Source of the DNA: Bacillota bacterium
GTDB taxonomy: Bacteria; Bacillota; Clostridia; Peptostreptococcales; Anaerovoracaceae
Length of the DNA: 34,746 nt
Assembly (NCBI GenBank): GCA_021443825.1
Contig: JABUTE010000040.1
Span: 1-34,746, forward strand
Reading direction: 5' to 3'
The notes under the pieces were generated by a model. The model was not told where the DNA came from, made no database searches, and was given only the letters and a program-made list of their open reading frames with translations. Of this stretch, positions 1-7,544 are shown piece after piece; positions within the stretch are counted from its first letter, which is position 1, and every line of letters starts with the position of its first letter. The position numbers were made by a program, and so were the translations under genes.

Positions 1-136
1 TGAGAAGGATCCTTCTCAGCGCATTTCCGAGGGTGTTTCCGTAGCCTCTTTCGAGGGGTTCAACGATAAATTTTCCGTAGCAAGGATCATCTTCAGCGCA
101 TTCGCTCATGATGTTCGGCTTTTCAATTTCTATCAC
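1..136 (-). CDS. rpoA: RNA polymerase alpha subunit, N-terminal fragment
   Basis: The alpha subunit starts RNA polymerase assembly by dimerising through its N-terminal domain. Only the first 45 codons are in the window; the rest lies beyond position 1. The start is a GTG at 134-136, seven bases after AAGGAGGG; no ATG lies nearby upstream. The visible residues include YGKFIVEPLERGYGNTLGNA and LRRILL, the conserved first helix of the alpha N-terminal domain used for dimerisation. It is the last visible gene of the ribosomal super-operon, 51 nt after rpsD, the usual place for rpoA in Clostridia. Confidence 0.95.
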   Translation of the reverse strand, partial: MIEIEKPNIMSECAEDDPCYGKFIVEPLERGYGNTLGNALRRILL

Positions 137-187
137 TCAAAATCCCTCCTTGTTCCTTTCATCTGTTGATTTATCGGTTCAAGCTAC

Positions 188-808
188 TTATTTTGAGTAG
201 AGCTCGACGATCAGGTGCTCAGCAACAGGTGTATCGATCATTGCACGAGTGGGGAGAGAAAGTACCTTTCCTTCCAGCTTCTCGGTGTTGATGGTGACCC
301 ATTCGGGAGTGCTGATGGTCATTTCCTTCATTTCTTTGAACTTGAGAGATGACTGGCTCTTTTCCTTGACTGCGATTACATCGCCGGCCTTGACCAGCTG
401 AGAGGGAATGTCGACCTTCTTGCCGTTAACGGTGAAGTGACCGTGAGTAACCAGCTGTCTTGCTTCCTTTCTGGAGGAAGCAAAGCCCATTCTGAATACG
501 GTGTTGTCAAGTCTGCTCTCCAGCATGATGAGCAGGTTTTCACCGGTGATACCGGGCTTGGCAGCTGCCTTTTCAAAATAGTTTCTGAACTGAGTTTCCT
601 GCAGTCCGTAGAAACGCTTGGTCTTCTGCTTTTCGCGAAGCTGGAGACCATAGTTGGAGTTCTTCTTTCTATCCTGTCCGTGCTGTCCGGGAGCATAAGC
701 TCTCTTCTCCATAGCGCACTTGCTGCTGTAGCAGCGTTCGCCCTTGAGGAACAGCTTGCATCCTTCTCTTCTGCAAAGCTTGCAGGAAGGTCCTGTATAT
801 CTTGCCAT
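188..808 (-). CDS. rpsD: 30S ribosomal protein S4
   Basis: S4 is a primary 16S rRNA-binding protein that nucleates assembly of the 30S body. In many bacteria it also represses its own operon. The 206-residue product has the usual length. Its N-terminus carries Cys9, Cys12, Cys26 and Cys31 at the spacing of the zinc-binding S4 type. An S4 RNA-binding domain follows around residues 95-160 (SRLDNTVFRMGF, then VTHGHFTVNGKKVDIPS). Finding rpsD between rpsK and rpoA is the clostridial arrangement; Bacillus keeps it elsewhere. This placement leaves open feedback by S4 on the alpha operon, but no S4-binding structure is proven here. Confidence 0.98.
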   Translation of the reverse strand: MARYTGPSCKLCRREGCKLFLKGERCYSSKCAMEKRAYAPGQHGQDRKKNSNYGLQLREKQKTKRFYGLQETQFRNYFEKAAAKPGITGENLLIMLESRLDNTVFRMGFASSRKEARQLVTHGHFTVNGKKVDIPSQLVKAGDVIAVKEKSQSSLKFKEMKEMTISTPEWVTINTEKLEGKVLSLPTRAMIDTPVAEHLIVELYSK

Positions 809-827
809 GTTGTTTGTCCTCCCTTAA

Positions 828-1223
828 CTACACTCTTCTTCTCTTCGGCGGTCTGCAGCCATTGTGAGGAATAGGAGTGATATCCTTGATCATAGTAACT
901 GTAAGACCGGCGCTCTGCAGAGCTCTGATAGCAGCTTCTCTGCCGGAACCGGGGCCCTTTACATAAACTTCTACGGTCTTGAGTCCCTGATCGATCGCGC
1001 CCTTGGCAGCTTCTTCAGCAGCCATCTGAGCAGCAAACGGGGTGGACTTTCTGGATCCCTTGAAACCGAGGGAACCGGCGCTGCACCAGGAGATCGCATT
1101 TCCGGAAAGGTCGGTGAGGGTTACCAGGGTGTTGTTGAAGGATGCCTGAATATGTGCCTGACCGGCTTCGATATTCTTGCGTTCTCTCTTCTTCTTGCGT
1201 ACAGTCTTCTTTACTGTTGCCAT
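828..1223 (-). CDS. rpsK: 30S ribosomal protein S11
   Basis: S11 lies on the 30S platform and contacts 16S rRNA close to the E site and the mRNA exit. The 131-residue product has a lysine/arginine-rich N-terminus, the conserved SFNNTLVTLTD strand at about residues 28-38, and the typical basic end HNGCRPPKRRRV. It lies 17 nt downstream of rpsM and 19 nt upstream of rpsD, with a good ribosome binding site before the ATG, as expected for a tightly packed alpha operon. Nothing in the sequence is unusual. Confidence 0.98.
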   Translation of the reverse strand: MATVKKTVRKKKRERKNIEAGQAHIQASFNNTLVTLTDLSGNAISWCSAGSLGFKGSRKSTPFAAQMAAEEAAKGAIDQGLKTVEVYVKGPGSGREAAIRALQSAGLTVTMIKDITPIPHNGCRPPKRRRV

Positions 1224-1240
1224 TCTAGCTTACCTCCTTA

Positions 1241-1612
1241 CTAATCCTTCTTCTTGCGGCCGACAGTCTTCTTGGGGCCTTTTCTGGTGCGAGCGTTATT
1301 CTTGGTGTTCTGGCCGCGAACGGGAAGACCTCTTCTGTGGCGAACGCCTCTGAAGCATCCGATCTCCATCAGACGCTTGATATTGAGAGCGGTGTCTCTC
1401 TTCAGATCACCTTCGACCATGTATTCGCTGTCGATGATCTTTCTGATCGCACCTGCTTCATCTTCTGTAAGATCCTTTACTCTGGTATCCGGATTTACGC
1501 CGGCCTTCTCAAGGATGGCCTTTGCAGTGGGCTTTCCGATACCGTAAATGTAGGTAAGTCCGATTTCGACCCTCTTTTCTCTGGGCAAATCGACACCGGC
1601 TATACGAGCCAT
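1241..1612 (-). CDS. rpsM: 30S ribosomal protein S13
   Basis: S13 sits in the 30S head and forms intersubunit bridges with the 50S central protuberance and P-site tRNA. The 123-residue protein starts MARIAGVDLPREKRVEIGLT, has the helix-two-turns-helix region around IYGIGKPTAKAIL, and ends in the conserved GVRHRRGLPVRGQ and NARTRKGP basic tail that reaches the P-site tRNA. The ATG is preceded by CAGGAGGTATAATTT. Unlike most junctions in this operon, 117 nt of non-coding sequence separates it from rpmJ upstream. Confidence 0.98.
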   Translation of the reverse strand: MARIAGVDLPREKRVEIGLTYIYGIGKPTAKAILEKAGVNPDTRVKDLTEDEAGAIRKIIDSEYMVEGDLKRDTALNIKRLMEIGCFRGVRHRRGLPVRGQNTKNNARTRKGPKKTVGRKKKD

Positions 1613-1729
1613 AAATTATACCTCCTGATTGTACTGCAACTATAAATTATAATTTGACGTGCCAACCGCGTGAGTGCGCCGGCACACAATACCTATTGGA
1701 AGATGTCTGATCCTGTTGATCTGATCATC
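1613..1729 (-). promoter_or_regulatory. Long rpmJ-rpsM intergenic spacer with hairpin
   Basis: This 117-nt spacer is several times longer than almost all other junctions of the operon. On the transcribed strand it contains a GC-rich inverted repeat (GTGCC at 1659-1663 with GGCAC at 1681-1685, plus a smaller nested GTGC/GCAC stem). An AT-rich stretch with TTGGCA then TATAGT, spaced 15 bases, resembles a weak promoter. No T-run follows the hairpin, so it is not a terminator. It may be an RNA-processing site, an internal promoter or a ribosomal-protein binding leader for rpsM-rpsK-rpsD-rpoA. The sequence alone does not decide between these. Confidence 0.35.
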
Positions 1730-1843
1730 TTAACCCTGAACCTGCTTATGCTTCGGGTTTTCGCAGATAACCATAACTTTTCCGTTTCTCTTGATTACCT
1801 TGCACTTTTCGCAGATGGGCTTTACTGAAGGTCTGACTTTCAT
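1730..1843 (-). CDS. rpmJ: 50S ribosomal protein L36
   Basis: L36 is the smallest large-subunit protein and stabilises domains of 23S rRNA near the GTPase-associated region. Hand translation gives 37 residues beginning MKVRPSVKPICEKC and ending PKHKQVQG with a TAA stop. Cys11, Cys14, Cys27 and His32 form the CCCH zinc knuckle of the C+ type L36. The ATG follows an AGGAGGA site by six bases. It sits between infA and rpsM, its canonical position. Confidence 0.97.
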   Translation of the reverse strand: MKVRPSVKPICEKCKVIKRNGKVMVICENPKHKQVQG

Positions 1844-1865
1844 TTCTTCCTCCTGTTTGTTCTTG

Positions 1866-2084
1866 CTACTTATCTCTCCAGGTGATTCTGCCGCGGGTCA
1901 GGTCGTAGGGGCTGAGCTCTACTCTGACCTTATCTCCGGGAAGAATGCGGATGAAATTCATTCTCATCTTTCCGGAAATATGAGCCAATACCTCGAAACC
2001 GTTTTCAAGCTTGACCTTGAACATGGTGTTGGGCAGTGCCTCAAGCACGGTACCGACTACTTCAATGCTGTCGCTTTTAGCCAT
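1866..2084 (-). CDS. infA: Translation initiation factor IF-1
   Basis: IF-1 binds the 30S A site and assists IF-2 and IF-3 during initiation. The 72-residue product is a single S1/OB-fold domain with the family landmarks VVGTVLEALPNTMFKVKLENG, HISGKMRMN and GDKVRVELSPYDLTRGRI. Length and content are exactly those of bacterial IF-1. Its ATG lies inside the end of map (8-nt overlap), so translation of the two is probably coupled. Its ribosome binding site is the AAGGAGG within the map coding region. Confidence 0.98.
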   Translation of the reverse strand: MAKSDSIEVVGTVLEALPNTMFKVKLENGFEVLAHISGKMRMNFIRILPGDKVRVELSPYDLTRGRITWRDK

Positions 2085-2877
2085 GAACAGCGTCCTCCTT
2101 GTTGGAACTCAAATTTGTTTCTTCCGCACCCAGAAGCGTAAGGATCCTGGGCTCGCCTTCGGTGATAACGACGGTGTTTTCGTAATGGGCTGCCCAGGAG
2201 CCATCACAGGTGACGGCTGTCCAGTCGTTGGACAGGACCTTTACATCATAAGCGCCGGTGCAGATCATGGGCTCGATGGCCAGGGTCATACCCGGGGTCA
2301 GGAGCGGACCGCGACCGGCCTTTCCGTAATTGGGGATCTGGGGATCCTCATGAAGATTTCTGCCGACACCGTGGCCCACGAAATCGCGGACGACGGCAAA
2401 GCCTGCGGATTCAACACATGTCTGGATCGCATGGGATACATCTCCGAGGCGGTTGCCCTTTCGGCAGAACTTGAGTCCTTCGAAAAAGCTTTCCTCGGCG
2501 ACCCGGATCAGCCGGGCATGTTCATCGCTGATCGTGCCGACCGGATAGGTCCTTGCGGCATCGGAGTAATAGCCGTTGCAGACGGTTCCCAGATCGACAC
2601 TGACGATATCACCCTCGCGAAGCAGCCGCTTCTTCGAGGGGATGCCGTGAACGACTTCCTCATTGACAGACACGCAGGCAGCGGCGGGAAACCCGCCGTA
2701 GCCCTTGAATGCGGGAAGCATTCCGTGATTGCGAATATAAGCTTCGCACCAATGGTCGATATCCTTTGTGCTGATACCGGGCGCGATGATCGAAGGCAGC
2801 TCGTCGAGCATGGCTGCGGTGACGGCTGCTGCTTTTTTCATTTGCTCGATCTCATGCGCGGATTTGAGCACGATCAT
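2077..2877 (-). CDS. map: Methionine aminopeptidase, type I
   Basis: This cytosolic metalloenzyme removes the initiator methionine from nascent proteins whose second residue is small. The 266-residue protein shows all five expected metal ligands: Asp95, Asp106, His169, Glu202 and Glu233. His77 (in EVVHGIP) matches the conserved substrate-side histidine. The motifs SVDLGTVCNGYYSD and GHGVGRNLHEDP are characteristic. It has no N-terminal SEC-C or zinc-finger extension, so it belongs to the short type Ia form. It lies two nt after adk and overlaps infA, a common arrangement for the spc-alpha region in Bacillota. Confidence 0.97.
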   Translation of the reverse strand: MIVLKSAHEIEQMKKAAAVTAAMLDELPSIIAPGISTKDIDHWCEAYIRNHGMLPAFKGYGGFPAAACVSVNEEVVHGIPSKKRLLREGDIVSVDLGTVCNGYYSDAARTYPVGTISDEHARLIRVAEESFFEGLKFCRKGNRLGDVSHAIQTCVESAGFAVVRDFVGHGVGRNLHEDPQIPNYGKAGRGPLLTPGMTLAIEPMICTGAYDVKVLSNDWTAVTCDGSWAAHYENTVVITEGEPRILTLLGAEETNLSSNKEDAVHG

Positions 2878-2879
2878 GG

Positions 2880-3527
2880 TTATTCTCCCAATACTGCACA
2901 GATCGCGTTCAGTACATCCTGTACAGAACCGGCTCCGTCGATGGGCGCCAGCTTACCGCTGCTGCGGTAGTAATCGGTGAGAGGACTTGTCTGAGCCTGA
3001 TAGACTGCAAAACGATTTTTAACGGTCTCTTCCGTATCGTCTGCTCTCTGATAGACTTCGCCGCCGCAGACATCGCAGACGCCCTCGACCTTGGGGGGCA
3101 TGGAAACGACGTGATACGGCTTTCCGCACTTTCTGCAGACTCTTCTTCCGACCATTCGGGGAAGGAGGATAGCTTCATCTACTTCGATATCTATTACTTT
3201 ATCCAGCTCCTGACCGTTCTTTGCCAGATATTCGTCAAAGAACTTTGCCTGGGCGACGGTTCTGGGGAAGCCGTCCAGAAGATAACCGTTCGCGCAGTCG
3301 CTCTTCTGCACTCTGTCTGCCACGACCTCGCATACCAGCTCGTCGGGAACAAGCTGACCGGCTTCCATAATGGAGCTGATCTTTACCCCCAAAGGAGTAC
3401 CTTCCTTGACATTTGCCCGGAAGATATCTCCTGTGGAGATGTGCGGGATGTTATATTTTGTGGAAATTCCTTCGGCCTGGGTGCCCTTTCCGGCGCCCGG
3501 GGGGCCTAATAAAACAACACGCTTCAT
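2880..3527 (-). CDS. adk: Adenylate kinase (zinc-containing, long lid)
   Basis: Catalyses AMP + ATP to 2 ADP, balancing the adenylate pool. The 215-residue enzyme has the P-loop GPPGAGKGT at residues 8-16, the AMP-binding DGFPRT at about 85-90, and a long lid domain. The lid carries Cys131, Cys134, Cys151 and Cys154, the four-cysteine zinc site typical of Gram-positive adenylate kinases. It is 16 nt downstream of secY, the standard spc-operon position. The ATG at 3525-3527 follows AGGAGG by 12 bases, slightly longer spacing than its neighbours. Confidence 0.98.
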   Translation of the reverse strand: MKRVVLLGPPGAGKGTQAEGISTKYNIPHISTGDIFRANVKEGTPLGVKISSIMEAGQLVPDELVCEVVADRVQKSDCANGYLLDGFPRTVAQAKFFDEYLAKNGQELDKVIDIEVDEAILLPRMVGRRVCRKCGKPYHVVSMPPKVEGVCDVCGGEVYQRADDTEETVKNRFAVYQAQTSPLTDYYRSSGKLAPIDGAGSVQDVLNAICAVLGE

Positions 3528-3543
3528 TTTCGTACCTGTCCTC

Positions 3544-4827
3544 CTACTTAAGGAATCCGCTGTAGTTGCGCATTACCATCATGGTCTCGATCTGCTTCAT
3601 GGTATCCAGGGCAACGCCGATCGCAATGATAACGGAGGTGCCGCCGAAGCCGATGGACAGGGTGGTAAGCTGCTGCAGAATGGTGGGCAGAGTCGCTACG
3701 ACCGCAAGGAAGAGGGCGCTTACCACATTCAGTCTGCTGCTGACCTTCTGGATATATTCCGCAGTGGATCTGCCGGGACGGATTCCGGGAATGAATCCGC
3801 CGTTGGACTTCATCTGCTCAGCAATTTCAACAGGGTTGAAGGTGATGGCAGCATAGAAGTAGGTGAATCCGATGATGAGCAGGATCTCCAAAACGCCCAT
3901 GATGTAGACACCGGGGTTTCCGGAGGTGCTCAGGTACTTGGTCACAAAGTTTGCGAATCCGGTGTTGGGAGCCATATATGCGATGGTATTGGGCAGCTGC
4001 AGAATGGATACTGCGAAGATGACGGGAATAACGCCTGCCTGATTTACCTTCATGGGGATATGGCTGCTCTGTCCGCCGTAGACCTTGCGGCCGACGACTC
4101 TCTTTGCGTACTGTACGGGGATCTTGCGGGTACCCTCGGTAACGAGGATGATGCCCACGATGATCAGCAGTGCAAAGATCAGGAAGAGCACAACGGAGAT
4201 GATTCCGACGCTGCCGCTTGCGACCTTGCTGACAGTCTTGGAAATGGTGGTGGGGATTCTGGAAACGATACCTGCGAAGATGATCAGCGAGATACCGTTG
4301 CCGATGCCCTTATCGTTGATCCGTTCGCCCAGCCACATCAGGAAGATGGTGCCGGCGACCAGAGTCAGAACGATGACGATCTTGGAAAGGATGCTGTTGT
4401 CAGACAGCACGTTTCCGAACAGACCGAAGGTGTAGCCGATGGCCTGGATCAGAGCCAGACCGACGGTGATGTATCTTGTGAGAGCAGCCATCTTACGTCT
4501 TCCCTCTTCGCCCTGCTTGGTCAGCTCTTCCAGCTTGGGGAAGGCAACTGCCAGCAGCTGCAGAATAATGGAGGATGTGATGTAAGGAGTGATGCTCAGC
4601 GCGAAGATGGTGAAGTTGCTGAAGGATCCTCCGGAGAACAGATCGAACAGACCAAACAGTCCGGCTTCGTTGGAATCGAACATGTTGGTCAGCAGTGCTC
4701 TGTTGATACCGGGGACGGGGATGTTGGAGCCGAGGCGGAAGACTACCAGCATAGCGAAGGTATAGAGAATTTTCTTTCTCATTTCAGGAATCTTCCAGGC
4801 CTGCTTCATAGTCTGCAGCATGCCCAT
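3544..4827 (-). CDS. secY: Protein translocase subunit SecY
   Basis: SecY is the channel subunit of the SecYEG translocon in the cytoplasmic membrane; ribosomes and SecA dock on its cytosolic loops. The 427-residue protein has alternating hydrophobic segments consistent with the ten family transmembrane helices. Landmarks are the N-terminal FRLGSNIPVPGIN, GIGNGISLIIFAG in the middle, and the cytosolic loop SNGGFIPGIRPGRSTAEYI. Its start overlaps the stop of rplO by one nt, so it is likely translationally coupled to L15. Confidence 0.98.
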   Translation of the reverse strand: MGMLQTMKQAWKIPEMRKKILYTFAMLVVFRLGSNIPVPGINRALLTNMFDSNEAGLFGLFDLFSGGSFSNFTIFALSITPYITSSIILQLLAVAFPKLEELTKQGEEGRRKMAALTRYITVGLALIQAIGYTFGLFGNVLSDNSILSKIVIVLTLVAGTIFLMWLGERINDKGIGNGISLIIFAGIVSRIPTTISKTVSKVASGSVGIISVVLFLIFALLIIVGIILVTEGTRKIPVQYAKRVVGRKVYGGQSSHIPMKVNQAGVIPVIFAVSILQLPNTIAYMAPNTGFANFVTKYLSTSGNPGVYIMGVLEILLIIGFTYFYAAITFNPVEIAEQMKSNGGFIPGIRPGRSTAEYIQKVSSRLNVVSALFLAVVATLPTILQQLTTLSIGFGGTSVIIAIGVALDTMKQIETMMVMRNYSGFLK

Positions 4828-5267
4828 TAGATCACCTCAGCCTTTCCTCCTGCTGCAACGATCTTGTCGATCGCGCTGTTGCTGAACTTCTGTGCCTGTA
4901 CGGTCAGCTTCTTGGTCAGCTCGCCGTTTCCGAGAATCTTGATGCCGTCGGATACGCCCTTTGCAAGGCCCAGATCCATCATCATTTCGGGAGTAACGGT
5001 GGTTCCGTCTTCAAAGACATTGAGTGCATCTACATTGACGCCAACGTAGGTAACGCTCCAGTGATTGGTGAATCCTCTCTTGGGGATTCTTCTGTAGAGA
5101 GGCATCTGGCCGCCTTCGAAACCGAGACGGAGCTTGCCGCCGCTTCTGGACTTCTGACCGTTCATACCACGGCCGGCGGTAGTACCATTTCCGGTACCGG
5201 TACCTCTGCCCTTTCTCTTGCCCACGAAAGTGGAGCCTTCGGGCTTCTTTAATTCATGAAGTTTCAT
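4827..5267 (-). CDS. rplO: 50S ribosomal protein L15
   Basis: L15 is a late-assembly 50S protein whose extended glycine- and arginine-rich N-terminus threads through 23S rRNA. The 146-residue sequence shows this tail (KRKGRGTGTGNGTTAGRG, then GQKSRSGGKLRLGFEGGQMP) followed by a compact C-terminal domain. The ATG follows GGGAGGACGAATCA. It lies 15 nt after rpmD and overlaps secY by one base. Confidence 0.98.
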   Translation of the reverse strand: MKLHELKKPEGSTFVGKRKGRGTGTGNGTTAGRGMNGQKSRSGGKLRLGFEGGQMPLYRRIPKRGFTNHWSVTYVGVNVDALNVFEDGTTVTPEMMMDLGLAKGVSDGIKILGNGELTKKLTVQAQKFSNSAIDKIVAAGGKAEVI

Positions 5268-5282
5268 TGATTCGTCCTCCCT

Positions 5283-5456
5283 TTAGCACTCTTCAACCTT
5301 TAAGAGGTGAGAAACCTTCTTTACAGCTCCCCAGGTCTGAGGAGTGTCGGGCAGCTCTACAGTGTGATGGAGCTTTCTCAGTCCGAGAGCTTCAACAACC
5401 TTCTTCTGATAAGGAGTAGCGCCGATCGTGCTCTTTACTAATGTGATCTTAAGCAT
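5283..5456 (-). CDS. rpmD: 50S ribosomal protein L30
   Basis: L30 is a small 50S protein of the bacterial short form. Hand translation gives 57 residues: MLKITLVKSTIGATPYQKK at the start, then EALGLRKLHHTVELPDTPQ, and the end KKVSHLLKVEEC before TAA. The alternating ITLVKS strand and the LGLRKL turn are diagnostic. The segment that is usually RGM- or RGMI-like reads TWGAV here, a mild divergence. The ATG at 5454-5456 follows AGGAGAAATA. It sits between rpsE and rplO, its conserved place. Confidence 0.95.
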   Translation of the reverse strand: MLKITLVKSTIGATPYQKKVVEALGLRKLHHTVELPDTPQTWGAVKKVSHLLKVEEC

Positions 5457-5468
5457 TTATTTCTCCTC

Positions 5469-5969
5469 CTATCCCAGAATCTCTTCCTTGCTCAGTCCTC
5501 TCAGAGCTGCGACCTGTTCAACAGTTCTCAGCTGCTTCAGGCCTGCGAGAGTTGCATGCGCAACGTTTCCTGCATTGCTGGAGCCCAGGGACTTTGCTCT
5601 TACGTCAGTAACACCGGCAAATTCCAGCACGGTACGTGCAGAACCACCGGCAATAACTCCGGTACCGGGAGCGGCGGGCATGATGAGAACCTTGCCTGCG
5701 CCGAAGACACCGAGGGTCTTGTGGGGGATGGTCGTTCCTACGAGGGGAACGGTGATCAGGGACTTCTTTGCATCCTCGGTAGCCTTTCTGACGGCTTCGG
5801 GGATTTCAACGGACTTGCCGAGACCCAGGCCTACATGACCTGCATTGTCACCTACAACGACGGTGACGCTGAATCTGGAGTTCTTACCACCCTTAACAAC
5901 CTTGGTAACTCTTCTGATGTTAATGATGGATTCCTTCAGATCGAGCTTGGTTACGTCAATATTACGCAT
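5469..5969 (-). CDS. rpsE: 30S ribosomal protein S5
   Basis: S5 lies at the mRNA entry side of the 30S subunit and contributes to decoding accuracy and helicase activity. The 166-residue product has the double-stranded-RNA-binding-like N-terminal domain (INIRRVTKVVKGGKNSRFSV, then GDNAGHVGLGLGKSVEIPEA) and the C-terminal fold with GTGVIAGGSARTVLEFAGV. Length is normal for Bacillota. It lies 15 nt downstream of rplR and 12 nt upstream of rpmD. Confidence 0.98.
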   Translation of the reverse strand: MRNIDVTKLDLKESIINIRRVTKVVKGGKNSRFSVTVVVGDNAGHVGLGLGKSVEIPEAVRKATEDAKKSLITVPLVGTTIPHKTLGVFGAGKVLIMPAAPGTGVIAGGSARTVLEFAGVTDVRAKSLGSSNAGNVAHATLAGLKQLRTVEQVAALRGLSKEEILG

Positions 5970-5984
5970 TCAGATAACTCCTCC

Positions 5985-6350
5985 TTAGAAATTCAGGCCG
6001 GCAGCTCTTGCGCCATCAGCCAGTTCCTGTACTCTTCCGTGATAGAGGTATCCGCCTCTGTCGAAGCATACAGTTTCAACTCCAGCTTCCTTAGCTCTCT
6101 TGCCGACCAGCTCGCCGACCAGCTTGGCAGCAGCCTTGTTGCCGCCGTAAGAGACCTGTTCCTTGATCTCCTTGTCAAGGGTGGATGCTGCACAGATGGT
6201 CTTGCCGTTTACATCGTCAATGACCTGTGCGTAGATGTTCTTGGAGCTTCTGAATACACACAGTCTGGGCATCTCGGGAGTTCCGAAAACGCTCTTTCTT
6301 ACTCTGGCATGTCTGGCCAGACGATTATCATTTCTGCTTCTGTTAGCCAT
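5985..6350 (-). CDS. rplR: 50S ribosomal protein L18
   Basis: L18 binds 5S rRNA with L5 and L25 and forms the central protuberance. The frame can open at a GTG at 6357-6359, but that codon touches the ribosome binding site AAGGAG. The ATG at 6348-6350 is eight bases downstream, so it was chosen. It gives 121 residues starting MANRSRNDNRLARHARVRK. The 5S-binding features VFRSSKNIYAQVIDD and the end FDRGGYLYHGRVQELADGAR are typical of the family. Confidence 0.96.
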   Translation of the reverse strand: MANRSRNDNRLARHARVRKSVFGTPEMPRLCVFRSSKNIYAQVIDDVNGKTICAASTLDKEIKEQVSYGGNKAAAKLVGELVGKRAKEAGVETVCFDRGGYLYHGRVQELADGARAAGLNF

Positions 6351-6367
6351 TTCGTTCACTCCTTCCT

Positions 6368-6907
6368 TTACTTACCGGTCTTGCCTTCTTTTCTGCGTAC
6401 ATGTTCACCTGCGTAGCGAATACCCTTGCCCTTATAGGGTTCAGGCTTTCTCCAGGAGCGAATGACTGCAGCGTAGTTGCCGACGAGAGCCTTATCAGCG
6501 CCCTTGACAACGATTTCGGTAGCAGAGGTGCAGGCAGTTTCAATGCCTTCGGGGTCAGTCATGATAACAGGGTGAGAGTAACCAAGCTGCATAACCAGGT
6601 CCTTGCCCTTCTTTTCGGCCTTGTAACCAACGCCGATCATTTCCAGCTTCTTTTCGTAACCCTGGGTTACGCCGATTACCATGTTGTTGACCAGGGTTCT
6701 GGACAGACCGTACTTCATTTCTGCGTCACGGCTGCTTTCTGCGGTGGTCAGGGTAACGACACCGTTTTCCTGTTCAATTTTGATGAGGGGGCTGATCTGC
6801 TCGCTGAGGGTACCCTTGGGTCCCTTTACGGTAACCAGGTTCTTGTCACTAACGGTGACTTCGACGCCGGCAGGAACAGTCACAGGCAGTTTTCCTATTC
6901 TGGACAT
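6368..6907 (-). CDS. rplF: 50S ribosomal protein L6
   Basis: L6 binds the sarcin-ricin loop region and supports elongation-factor binding. The 179-residue protein begins MSRIGKLPVTVPAGVEV, contains the duplicated L6 fold (SRTLVNNMVIGVTQGYEKKL in the first half), and ends with the conserved YKGKGIRYAGEHVRRKEGK. The start follows AAAGGAGAAACAA. It is placed between rpsH and rplR as in nearly all bacteria. Confidence 0.98.
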   Translation of the reverse strand: MSRIGKLPVTVPAGVEVTVSDKNLVTVKGPKGTLSEQISPLIKIEQENGVVTLTTAESSRDAEMKYGLSRTLVNNMVIGVTQGYEKKLEMIGVGYKAEKKGKDLVMQLGYSHPVIMTDPEGIETACTSATEIVVKGADKALVGNYAAVIRSWRKPEPYKGKGIRYAGEHVRRKEGKTGK

Positions 6908-6925
6908 TTGTTTCTCCTTTCCTAA

Positions 6926-7324
6926 TTACCAAACGTAGCAGATAACTTCGCCGCCAACGTTCAGCTTGCGAGCTTCCTTATCGGTGATAAGGCCGTTGGA
7001 GGTGGAGATGATAGCAATACCCAGGCCGCCCAGGACCTTGGGAACTTCATCCGCTTTTACATAGACCTTGAGTCCGGGCTTGGATACTCTCTGAATACCG
7101 GTGATGACTCTGGTCTTATCGCCTGCATACTTCATCTGGATCTTGATGGTGTTCTGAACGTCACCTTCAACGATCTCGAAGCTCTTGATATAGCCTTCCT
7201 TCAGAAGGATTTCAGCGATATTCTTCTTGAGCTTGGATGCGGGGATTTCAACACTTGCATGACCTGCAATGTTGGCATTTCTGATTCTTGTAAGCATATC
7301 TGCTACAGGATCTGTCATAGTCAT
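6926..7324 (-). CDS. rpsH: 30S ribosomal protein S8
   Basis: S8 is a primary binder of the 16S central domain; in E. coli it also represses the spc operon. The 132-residue product reads MTMTDPVADMLTRIRNAN at the start and ends in the conserved GGEVICYVW. Two ATGs lie close together. The first (7322-7324) is ten bases from the GGAGG site and the second sixteen, so the first is preferred. It lies 25 nt downstream of rpsN. Confidence 0.97.
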   Translation of the reverse strand: MTMTDPVADMLTRIRNANIAGHASVEIPASKLKKNIAEILLKEGYIKSFEIVEGDVQNTIKIQMKYAGDKTRVITGIQRVSKPGLKVYVKADEVPKVLGGLGIAIISTSNGLITDKEARKLNVGGEVICYVW

Positions 7325-7349
7325 TGTGAGTATGCCTCCTTCCTTCGAA

Positions 7350-7535
7350 TTACCAGCTTGCCTTCTTTACGCCGGGGATCTGTCCCTTGTAAGCAAGCTC
7401 TCTGAAACAAATACGGCAGATACCGTACTTTCTTAAATATGCATGGGGTCTTCCGCAAATCTTGCAGCGGTTGTAAGCCTGAGTGGAATGCTTGGGAGCT
7501 CTCTGCTGCTTAACCTTAAGAGATGTCTTAGCCAT
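7350..7535 (-). CDS. rpsN: 30S ribosomal protein S14, zinc-binding type
   Basis: S14 completes assembly of the 30S head. This 61-residue form is the short zinc type (also called type Z). Two CxxC pairs, in NRCKICGRPH and GICRICFREL, form the zinc knuckle. The conserved end GQIPGVKKASW is present. The S14 type matters because many Bacillota also keep a zinc-independent paralogue used under zinc starvation; none is seen in this window. Confidence 0.98.
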   Translation of the reverse strand: MAKTSLKVKQQRAPKHSTQAYNRCKICGRPHAYLRKYGICRICFRELAYKGQIPGVKKASW

Positions 7536-7544
7536 TGTGACCTC

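Noticed and set aside
2011..2970. A 319-codon open frame on the plus strand
   Set aside because: Antisense to map, whose five metal ligands are all present; no independent evidence for the plus-strand frame.
3370..4830. A 486-codon open frame on the plus strand
   Set aside because: It lies exactly opposite adk and secY, has low-complexity Asp/Gln/Gly-rich translation, no ribosome binding site and no recognisable family. It is a shadow of secY codon usage.
6351..6359. GTG start for L18 three codons upstream
   Set aside because: The GTG abuts the Shine-Dalgarno sequence, leaving no spacing; the ATG at 6350 has eight bases and the family N-terminus.
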